Shown here: one piece after another, positions 1 through 5,137 of the stretch
Numbering within the stretch: position 1 is the first letter of the stretch
Layout: every line of letters starts with the position of its first letter
Source of the DNA: Aequorivita sp.
GTDB lineage: Bacteria; Bacteroidota; Bacteroidia; Flavobacteriales; Flavobacteriaceae
NCBI GenBank assembly: GCA_002733915.1
Contig: NVXN01000002.1
Coordinates: 424,774-429,910 of the forward strand
Reading direction: 5' to 3'
Length of the DNA: 5,137 nt
Translations under genes and position numbers: made by a program
The notes under the pieces: model-generated
Databases searched by the model: none
What the model saw: the letters and a program-made list of their open reading frames with translations, nothing else
What the model was told of the DNA's origin: nothing

Positions 1-1421
1 ACGTTTCCATGGCGGAGCGCATTTCAAAGATAATAGACCTTGATATCTGCGGAATTGATATCATGACAACCGATATAAGCCAACCCTTAAATGAAACTGG
101 CGGTGCAGTTTTGGAAGTAAATGCCGGGCCCGGATTTAGGATGCATTTGGCTCCAACTACCGGACTTCCTCGAAATGTTGCTGCTCCCGTTGTAGATAAA
201 CTTTTTCCAAAACAGGGCGATACGGGCAGGATTCCAATAATAGCTACCACCGGTACCAATGGAAAAACCACAACTACGCGCCTTATTGCGCACATGGCAA
301 AAATGAAAGGCTATCGAGTAGGTTATACCACAAGTGATGGCGTTTATATCCAAAATAGATTGTTGATGAAAGGCGATTGCACCGGTCCGGCAAGTGCCGA
401 ATTTGTATTGAAAGATCCAACGGTAAACTTCGCCGTTTTAGAATGTGCCCGGGGCGGCTTGCTTCGTGCAGGATTAGGTTTTAAAAAATGTGATGTCGGC
501 ATTGTAACCAATGTGGCTGCAGACCATTTGGGCTTAAAGGGAATCCACACCATTGAACAGTTGGCAAAAGTGAAAGGCGTTATCCCCGAAACCGTTTTGC
601 CAGATGGTTATGCAATTTTAAACGCCGATGACGATTTGGTTTATGAAATGCGAAGAAGTATCAACTGCAACCTCGCTTTATTTTCAATGGACGAAGAAAA
701 CCCACGGATAAAAGCGCTTCAAAAACTTGGCGGAATCACTGCAATTTATGAAAACGGCTACGTCACCCTTTGTCGCGGAACCTGGAAAATGCGAATAATG
801 AAAGCTGAAAACATTCCATTGACCTTCGGTGGAAGAGCAAGTTTTATGATACAAAATATCCTTCCAGCTGTTATTGCGGCTAACGTTAGAGGAATTGGAA
901 TAGAAGACATGAAAATTGCTTTGGAAACTTTTATTCCTTCCGCTACCCAGACGCCCGGAAGACTGAATCTTTTTCAGTTTGAAAATTTCAGCATATTACT
1001 TGATTATGCGCACAATCCTGCCGGAATGCGTGCCTTGCAACAATTTACCGATTCCTTTGATGCCACCGAAAAAATTGGAATTATTGCAGGAGTAGGAGAT
1101 AGAAGGGAAGAAGACACCAACGAATTGGGAAGCATTGCCGCAGAAATGTTTGATGAAATAATTATCCGGCAGGATAAAAACCTACGCGGCAAAAGTGAAG
1201 AGGAATTGATTAAAATGCTGGACGCCGGAATAAAAATGAAGAATCCAAACAAGAAAACCACTATTATTCCTTCAGAAAAAGAAGCCATTACCCACGCCGT
1301 AAAAAATGCAAAAAAAGGTTCACTCATTATCTGTTGTAGCGATGTAATCCCCGATGCATTGGACCTTGTGATGAAGTTTAAGGAACAGGAAACGCGGGGT
1401 GAAAAGATTTCCTTATATTAA
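1..1421 (+). CDS. cphA: Cyanophycin synthetase, C-terminal part (5' end outside window)
   Basis: Cyanophycin synthetase builds the storage polymer multi-L-arginyl-poly-L-aspartate in the cytoplasm, adding Asp to the backbone in an ATP-grasp domain and Arg to the side chain in a Mur-ligase-like domain. The frame is open to the left edge (codons from position 3), so the ATG at 9 is internal; the family is usually near 900 residues and about 470 are present. Counting from that ATG, the end of the ATP-grasp domain is at about 1-52 (LEVNAGPG, 35-42, carries the metal-binding Glu and Asn). The Mur-ligase domain follows: P-loop GTNGKTT (82-88), LECARGGLLRAGLGF (144-158), VTNVAADHLG (166-175), LNADD (204-208), PGRLNLF (316-322) and DYAHNPAG (332-339). 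All expected motifs are intact, so the enzyme is probably active in arginine addition. An intrinsic terminator follows at once, making this the last gene of its unit. Identity is from motif recognition, with high certainty. Confidence 0.95.
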   Translation, partial: VSMAERISKIIDLDICGIDIMTTDISQPLNETGGAVLEVNAGPGFRMHLAPTTGLPRNVAAPVVDKLFPKQGDTGRIPIIATTGTNGKTTTTRLIAHMAKMKGYRVGYTTSDGVYIQNRLLMKGDCTGPASAEFVLKDPTVNFAVLECARGGLLRAGLGFKKCDVGIVTNVAADHLGLKGIHTIEQLAKVKGVIPETVLPDGYAILNADDDLVYEMRRSINCNLALFSMDEENPRIKALQKLGGITAIYENGYVTLCRGTWKMRIMKAENIPLTFGGRASFMIQNILPAVIAANVRGIGIEDMKIALETFIPSATQTPGRLNLFQFENFSILLDYAHNPAGMRALQQFTDSFDATEKIGIIAGVGDRREEDTNELGSIAAEMFDEIIIRQDKNLRGKSEEELIKMLDAGIKMKNPNKKTTIIPSEKEAITHAVKNAKKGSLIICCSDVIPDALDLVMKFKEQETRGEKISLY

Positions 1422-1427
1422 AAAGCA

Positions 1428-1462
1428 AAAGCCGCTCCTCCTCAAAAGCGGCTTTATTTTTT
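1428..1462 (+). terminator. Intrinsic terminator after cphA
   Basis: A perfect 9-bp stem, AAAGCCGCT (1428-1436) with AGCGGCTTT (1447-1455), encloses a 10-nt loop and is followed by ATTTTTT. It starts 6 bp after the cphA stop codon. The GC-rich stem core plus U-tract is the standard form of a Rho-independent terminator and separates cphA from the phosphoesterase gene. Confidence 0.88.
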
Positions 1463-1481
1463 CCATGGCTAATCAAAGTAT

Positions 1482-1635
1482 ATACTAATTACCGTTTCAA
1501 AAATAAGTGCTTTTTCTGGCTTAGGTTTTACGGAATTGTTAACTTAAGGAAATGATTTTCACAGGGTCACCATTTTAGTTAGTATACGCTGTTTCTCCTT
1601 TTTAAAAATTTTAAAAATGAGATACTAAAACCGTT
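1482..1635. repeat. Imperfect short repeats in the cphA-phosphoesterase spacer
   Basis: The 238-bp spacer at 1463-1700 holds no gene that I can support. It contains ATACTAA-tt-ACCGTT at 1482-1496, a close direct copy ATACTAA-a-ACCGTT at 1622-1635, and an inverted TTAGTAT at 1579-1585 between them. No strict TAnnTTTG promoter element is seen in this spacer, so where the phosphoesterase promoter lies is open. The repeats are short and AT-rich and may be chance. Confidence 0.3.
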
Positions 1636-1700
1636 AAAATAAAGTGAAGTAGCTTATCATTTTTTTGAAACTCACTACCTTTAAAACTTGTTTTTACTCT

Positions 1701-2927
1701 ATGCGTTGGGCCATTTTTATTGTCGTTTACATTCTTGTTGATATTTATGCCTTTCAGGCGGTAAAAACCCTTACTAAAAGCCCGTGGTTACATGGGCTGT
1801 ATGTTTTTATTTCATTGGCTGTTTTGGCGGGACTGATTTATGAACTTTCTTTTTTGGGTTCTGCCAAAATGATGGAACCTCCAAAAATGTATTTCTTCGG
1901 AATTTTCTTGGCAGTATTTGTGCCAAAATTGATCATAATCATGTTTATGTTCGGAGAAGACATAGCCCGTTTTTTTGTTGGGATATTCATGAAGGTGGCC
2001 GGAAGTGACGAGGCGCAATTTATGGCTTCACGCAGAAAATTTGTAAGTACCATTGCTTTGGGAATAGCAGCTATTCCATTCGCATCCCTACTTTATGGGA
2101 TGATTCAAGGGAAATACAATTACAAAGTGTTGAAATATGCTTTGGAATTTGAAGATCTGCCAGATGCATTTGACGGTTTTACACTTACACAAATTAGCGA
2201 TATTCACAGCGGCAGTTTTGACAACCGAAATAAAGTGGAATATGCTGTAGATCTCATTAATAAACAGCAAAGTGATGTAATCCTTTTTACCGGGGATTTG
2301 GTAAACAATATAGCCGAAGAAATGGACGATTGGAAGCAACTTTTTTCAACTTTAAATGCGAAACTAGGTGTCTTTTCAGTTTTGGGAAATCATGATTATG
2401 GTGATTATGTAGGGTGGAAAAGCAAGGCCGATAAAGCTGAAAATCTTCAGAAATTAAAATTCCTACAAAAAGAAATGGGTTGGGATTTGCTACTGAATGA
2501 AAATAGATATCTGGAGCGAAACGGTCAAAAAATAGCTTTGGTTGGCGTTGAAAATTGGGGTGAAAACGGTTTTAAACAGGCTGGCGATCTGGATAAAGCT
2601 TGCGACGGCATTTCAGACAGCGACTTTAAAATCTTGATGAGTCATGACCCATCTCACTGGCAATCTAAGATAAAACGTGATCCGCGACATTTTCATTTAA
2701 CACTTAGCGGCCATACCCACGGAATGCAGTTTGGCATTGAGATTCCGGGAATCATAAAATGGAGCCCCATCAAATACAGGTATAAAAATTGGGCCGGAAT
2801 TTATGAGGAATTGGGCCGATATATAAATGTAAATCGAGGTTTCGGGTTTTTGGGCTATCCGGGCAGGGTAGGCATCTGGCCAGAAATTACTGTTATTCAA
2901 CTTAAAAAAAGACAGAATACCGTATAA
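1701..2927 (+). CDS. Membrane-anchored calcineurin-like metallophosphoesterase
   Basis: Predicted metal-dependent phosphoester hydrolase of the calcineurin-like family (YkuE/YaeI type); the substrate is unknown. Counting from the ATG at 1701 (408 aa), hydrophobic segments lie at about 3-19, 32-50, 63-84 and 114-135, followed by a catalytic domain from about 155 to the end. All the metal-binding motifs are visible: DIH (D167, H169), GDLVN (D199), GNHD (229-232), SHD (H315) and GHTH (337-340). Loop charges suggest that the catalytic domain faces the periplasm (inference). The fourth hydrophobic segment is preceded by SRRKFV, resembling a twin-arginine signal. The frame can be extended to a TTG at 1665, adding 12 residues, but I prefer the ATG because it begins directly before the first membrane helix and TTG starts are rarer; neither has a clear ribosome binding site. 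A thioredoxin-like gene follows after 54 bp on the same strand. The family call is firm; the biological role is not known. Confidence 0.92.
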   Translation: MRWAIFIVVYILVDIYAFQAVKTLTKSPWLHGLYVFISLAVLAGLIYELSFLGSAKMMEPPKMYFFGIFLAVFVPKLIIIMFMFGEDIARFFVGIFMKVAGSDEAQFMASRRKFVSTIALGIAAIPFASLLYGMIQGKYNYKVLKYALEFEDLPDAFDGFTLTQISDIHSGSFDNRNKVEYAVDLINKQQSDVILFTGDLVNNIAEEMDDWKQLFSTLNAKLGVFSVLGNHDYGDYVGWKSKADKAENLQKLKFLQKEMGWDLLLNENRYLERNGQKIALVGVENWGENGFKQAGDLDKACDGISDSDFKILMSHDPSHWQSKIKRDPRHFHLTLSGHTHGMQFGIEIPGIIKWSPIKYRYKNWAGIYEELGRYINVNRGFGFLGYPGRVGIWPEITVIQLKKRQNTV

Positions 2928-2941
2928 TAATCGGGAAATGC

Positions 2942-2949
2942 TATATTTG
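2942..2949 (+). promoter_or_regulatory. Candidate Bacteroidota -7 promoter element (thioredoxin-like gene)
   Basis: TATATTTG is a full match to the Bacteroidota -7 consensus TAnnTTTG and lies 32 bp before the ATG at 2982, which would give a leader of about 25 nt. No TTG -33 element is found at the usual distance upstream, so it may be weak or chance in AT-rich DNA. If real, the thioredoxin-like gene can be expressed apart from the phosphoesterase gene. Confidence 0.45.
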
Positions 2950-2981
2950 TAATACAATTGTTCAACTAACACTTTAGGCAA

Positions 2982-3278
2982 ATGTCAAAATTTGGAGAAT
3001 TAATTGAAACAAAAGTTCCAGTTCTGTTGGACTTTTTTGCAGAATGGGACGATGCCTGCAAAGAAATGCACCCTGTATTAAGAGACGTTGCCGCTGCACT
3101 TGGCGACAAAGCACGCGTAATAAAAATAGACGTTGATAAAAACAAGGAGCTTGCAGAAGCTCTTAGGGTAAAAGGTCTTCCCACCCTAATGATCTACAAA
3201 AATGGCGAAATGAAATGGCGCCAAAGCGGGGAGCAGGATGCCAATACCCTTATTGGCCTCGTAAATGAATATGTTTAA
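2982..3278 (+). CDS. Thioredoxin-fold protein lacking the first active-site cysteine
   Basis: A 98-residue single-domain thioredoxin-like protein, close to the length of a classical thioredoxin (about 105-110), with no signal peptide, so presumably cytoplasmic. The fold is evident from VPVLLDFFAEW (12-22, with the buried Asp at D17), VIKIDVDKN (46-54), and VKGLPTLMIYKNGE (63-76) with the cis-proline at P67. The active site that normally reads WCGPC reads W-D-D-A-C (22-26): the nucleophilic cysteine is Asp23 and only the resolving cysteine C26 remains. The C26 to P67 spacing (41) equals that of E. coli thioredoxin C35 to P76, so the alignment is secure. It therefore cannot perform the usual dithiol-disulfide exchange; a binding or chaperone role, or single-cysteine chemistry, is inferred. 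Its ATG has only a short AGG upstream (2976-2978). It lies 54 bp after the phosphoesterase gene on the same strand. Confidence 0.9.
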   Translation: MSKFGELIETKVPVLLDFFAEWDDACKEMHPVLRDVAAALGDKARVIKIDVDKNKELAEALRVKGLPTLMIYKNGEMKWRQSGEQDANTLIGLVNEYV

Positions 3279-3280
3279 AT

Positions 3281-3321
3281 TTTAAAGATTTCTATTCTTC
3301 TTTAAAGACTTCATCTTTTTT
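3281..3321 (+). terminator. Weak terminator-like hairpins after the thioredoxin-like gene
   Basis: Two overlapping AT-rich hairpins are possible just after the stop codon: TTTAAAGA (3281-3288) with TCTTTAAA (3299-3306), or AAAGA (3304-3308) with TCTTT (3314-3318) running into a T-run that ends at 3321. The stems contain almost no GC, so termination would be inefficient; the position is right but the structure is weak. Confidence 0.35.
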
Positions 3322-3335
3322 CTTAAAATGATGTA

Positions 3336-3353
3336 TTAAATACATGTATTTAA
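3336..3353. promoter_or_regulatory. Perfect 18-bp palindrome, possible operator
   Basis: TTAAATACATGTATTTAA is a perfect palindrome lying between the thioredoxin-like gene and the surface-protein gene, about 90 bp upstream of the candidate promoter at 3444. An overlapping inverted repeat, ATGTATT-A-AATACAT (3331-3345), shares half of it, so ATGTATT occurs twice in direct orientation 13 bp apart. Such symmetry suits a dimeric regulator, but it may equally be chance in AT-rich DNA. The rest of 3279-3504 shows no gene. Confidence 0.35.
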
Positions 3354-3443
3354 GATATAATTTGCTAAAAAAACAATAGATGTTATTGTATTGTGCGTTT
3401 TCTTACAAATAAGTTAAAATTTTAATTTTTATCGTTAAACTGC

Positions 3444-3473
3444 TTGTTTACTCGGTTGAAACCCTTTAATTTG
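3444..3473 (+). promoter_or_regulatory. Candidate promoter of the surface-protein gene
   Basis: TTG at 3444-3446 and TTAATTTG at 3466-3473 (7 of 8 matches to TAnnTTTG) are separated by 19 bp, within the spacing known for flavobacterial -33/-7 promoters. The -7 element ends 31 bp before the ATG at 3505, which gives a leader of about 25 nt. Both boxes with correct spacing make this the best promoter candidate in the window. Confidence 0.5.
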
Positions 3474-3504
3474 TCGGAAAAATTTTACTTTATTTTCGAC
3501 GACT

Positions 3505-4995
3505 ATGAAAAATTCTTACACAAGCACTTGCTTTGGTAAAACATTGCCTTTTCTGGTGCTTTTACTTTTGTCCATAACAACGCATGCCCAAGTTGGTATT
3601 GGTACAACTACTCCTGCTGCTTCTTCTGCACTAGATATTACATCAACAACCCAAGGCTTACTTACTCCGAGGATGACAACTTTACAGCGAACAAACATCC
3701 CAACTCCTGCTGATGGTTTGCTGGTTTACGATACTAGTTTGAAATCGTTTTACTATTTTAATACAACCCCAGCACCTGGAAGTTGGATAAAAATAAATGC
3801 AGCTGCCAATCAACGCGATAATTATAAGTTGGTGAAATCTGTGTCAGATTTTCCAACTCCATCAGGTGGTAAAATTACTTTAGACGAAAATACCTTGTAC
3901 GAAATAAATGGATTAATAACTTTAACTGATCCGATAGAACTAAACGATGCACAACTTTTAGGGAGCGATGCTGGAGAAGATATATTATTTAAGGCTACAG
4001 GTGACGTATTTACTGGAACTACTGGAGGTAATATTAAAAATTTAACGATCACTGGGTGAGGAACTGTTTTTGCAATTACTGGTGGAACTGCACTTTTGTT
4101 TCAAAATTGTATTGTTTCTGGTATGGCTAGTGTTGGGACAATTTCTGGAGTAGGGTTATACTTTTCTAATATTGTGCAATTTATAAATAATACAACTGGA
4201 ATCACATATACTAATATACCTAACTTATTATTAAATAATCAAGGATGGTTGGGTAATAATAATGGTACTTTAGAAACTTTTACTGGTACTTTTGGTTTGA
4301 TTGAAAAAGTCAGTGGTTTTAGTATCGTTATGGATGGGGCAACAGGTTTAGATGTAAGCGGTAATCCCTCAGTGGGGCAAGGTGTATTATTAGGAACCGT
4401 TTTTGCAAGGCCTACTGCTGGTACTACTGGTATTTTTGTTAAAAAATATGTTACTGGATCTTTTCCAGGTTTTAATTTTACTAATAAGTGGACGGTAAAT
4501 GCTCCAGGAATTCCAAGAGAATCTGATGATGTTGCTACAGGTAATATAAATTTAACGGCTTCAATAGGAAGTCCAGTAACTACTACATTAGTTGGAACAG
4601 GAACAACCAGTAGACGGAAGTTGAATGGACCTACAACTTCCACTAATCTATTTAGATTTGAAAGAAGTGGAAATAATAGACTTATATATAAAGGAAATAA
4701 AAAGAGATTCTTTCAAGTGAATGCATCGCTGTCATTTTCAACAAGTTTTACTGGGACTCCATTAGTTACTACATATGTATTGTATATAGCAAAAGGAAGT
4801 GGTGCAGGTGCAGCTTCAGTTATTCCGGAGACTAAGGTTTATGGAAGACTTACTACCAGTACAAGTGAAGTTATAGCAATTCCAATTGTAGGTACTATCG
4901 AGTTAGATACAGATGATTTTATTGAGGTTTGGGCTGAGAGAGAAAGTGGAAATGGAAATATTGAAAGTGCTTCATTAAATGCAACTATAAATTAA
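3505..4995 (+). pseudogene. Secreted surface protein gene split by an in-frame TGA
   Basis: The reading frame from 3505 to the TAA at 4995 is continuous apart from one TGA at codon 185 (4057-4059). The first part encodes 184 residues: a signal peptide (about 1-28, hydrophobic core FLVLLLLSI, likely cleavage between HA28 and Q29), then QVGIGTTTPAASSALDI and the LLTPRMTTLQR...GLLVYDT...FYYFN block typical of many flavobacterial secreted proteins, which are often near fibre-like or adhesin-like proteins. The second part continues for 311 codons. Residues about 175-300 are rich in short Gly/Asn/Thr-rich strands and look like a right-handed beta-helix; about 345-496 look like a C-terminal beta-sandwich (jelly-roll type, inferred only). 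Without the stop it would be 496 residues, exported, and of unknown function. Restart candidates after the stop are TTG 4096 and ATG 4123, but these would lack a signal peptide. Codon use is more AT-rich than in the genes upstream. I call it a pseudogene, with a sequencing error as the main alternative. Confidence 0.75.
4057..4059 (+). other. In-frame TGA that interrupts the surface-protein frame
   Basis: The codons read ACT GGG TGA GGA ACT, within a Thr/Gly-rich strand repeat (LTITG-stop-GTVFAITGG). The frame is the same on both sides, so this is a single-base substitution rather than a frameshift. A Gly GGA, Arg CGA or Trp TGG codon could each become TGA by one change. Confidence 0.85.
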
Positions 4996-5015
4996 ATACG
5001 ACTACTGAAAAAATT

Positions 5016-5048
5016 AAAACCTTCCGCATAAATTCCCGAAGTTTTTTT
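5016..5048 (+). terminator. Possible terminator after the surface-protein gene
   Basis: AAAAcCTTC (5016-5024) can pair with GAAGtTTTT (5038-5046) with one C-T mismatch around a 13-nt loop, and the T-run continues to 5048. It starts 21 bp after the TAA at 4995. The stem is short and mismatched, so this is tentative. The same CTTC belongs to a competing longer pairing with the start of the next gene. Confidence 0.35.
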
Positions 5049-5105
5049 GCCCTTAAGCTATCGTGAAAAACCATATTACTTTCGAGTTGTGACTTATTCA
5101 ATACA

Positions 5106-5137
5106 ATGCGGAAGTATTTTTTTCTAAATCTTTTCTG
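5106..5137 (+). CDS. Start of a probable exported protein (3' end outside window)
   Basis: An ATG at 5106 opens a frame reading MRKYFFLNLF up to the window edge. A basic residue pair followed by aromatic and aliphatic residues looks like the beginning of a signal peptide or membrane anchor. A near-consensus -7 element TACTTTCG (5077-5084, 7 of 8 matches) lies 21 bp before it, but no -33 TTG is found at the usual distance. Only ten full codons are visible, so product and family cannot be named. The competing reading is a 50-codon frame on the minus strand (5137 down to 4985), which I consider less likely. Confidence 0.4.
   Translation, partial: MRKYFFLNLF

Noticed and set aside
1004..1327. 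Minus-strand open frame inside cphA
   Set aside because: It lies fully opposite conserved Mur-ligase sequence. Its Phe/Ser/Ile-rich product is the mirror of Lys/Glu/Asn codons.
1665..1700. TTG start of the phosphoesterase adding 12 residues
   Set aside because: It has no ribosome binding site at a usable distance, and the extra residues precede a protein end (MRWAIF) that already begins right at the first membrane helix.
2088..2339. Minus-strand open frame inside the phosphoesterase gene
   Set aside because: It is antisense to the conserved catalytic motifs DIH and GD and is a shadow of that gene.
4057..4059. TGA read as glycine or selenocysteine
   Set aside because: The flanking sequence LTITG-x-GTVF would accept Gly, but no other gene here uses in-frame TGA and the genes look flavobacterial, where TGA is a stop. 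No selenocysteine-type protein context or obvious insertion hairpin follows.
4239..4643. 134-codon open frame on the minus strand inside the surface-protein gene
   Set aside because: It is antisense to a better-supported frame. Its Val/Pro-rich composition follows from the Gly/Thr-rich sense strand, and it has no recognisable domain or start signal.
4096..4995. Separate gene starting at TTG 4096
   Set aside because: It is in the same frame as the 3505 gene, the frame is open back to the TGA, there is no promoter or signal peptide, and the text continues the same beta-strand pattern, so it is the 3' part of one split gene.
4985..5137. Minus-strand frame of 50 codons open to the right window edge, overlapping the end of the surface-protein gene by 11 bp
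   Set aside because: No family is recognised and no start is visible. The plus-strand reading with a signal-peptide-like start at 5106 explains the same DNA better. It remains possible as the 3' end of a convergent gene.

Overview
The window looks like chromosomal DNA of a Bacteroidota bacterium, most likely a member of the Flavobacteriaceae. The clues are TAnnTTTG-type promoter elements, near-absence of Shine-Dalgarno sequences, moderately AT-rich DNA, and a secreted protein whose mature end starts with the 'AQVGIGTTTP' type of sequence common in flavobacterial surface proteins. No mobile element, CRISPR array, tRNA or rRNA is visible.

Layout. (1) Positions 1-1421 hold the 3' part of a cyanophycin synthetase gene (cphA): the end of the ATP-grasp domain plus the whole Mur-ligase-like domain. 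It is closed by a clear intrinsic terminator at 1428-1462. (2) Positions 1463-1700 are non-coding and hold only weak imperfect repeats. (3) Positions 1701-2927 encode a membrane-anchored calcineurin-type metallophosphoesterase, followed 54 bp later on the same strand by a 98-residue thioredoxin-fold protein (2982-3278). This protein has lost the first cysteine of the CxxC active site. It has its own candidate promoter, but no terminator separates the two genes, so they may also be co-transcribed. (4) Positions 3279-3504 are an AT-rich intergenic region with a weak terminator-like structure, a perfect 18-bp palindrome and a good candidate promoter. (5) Positions 3505-4995 are one long secreted-protein reading frame split by a single in-frame TGA at 4057-4059. 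The frame is otherwise uninterrupted over 497 codons, so this is a recent nonsense mutation, a sequencing error, or less likely a recoded stop. (6) Positions 4996-5137 are a short spacer and what looks like the first codons of another exported protein starting at 5106 and running off the window.

The genes do not form one obvious pathway. cphA belongs to nitrogen storage (the Asp/Arg polymer cyanophycin) and ends its own transcription unit. The phosphoesterase and thioredoxin-like protein form a small unit, with membrane-linked phosphoester hydrolysis beside a redox-inactive or single-cysteine thioredoxin fold. The split surface protein is a separate unit of visibly lower GC content.

I see no convincing new multi-gene system. 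The points most worth a second look are the thioredoxin-like protein without its nucleophilic cysteine, the split surface protein, the twin-arginine-like motif inside the phosphoesterase, the 18-bp palindrome, and an upstream 9-bp element exactly complementary to the start-codon region of the last gene.
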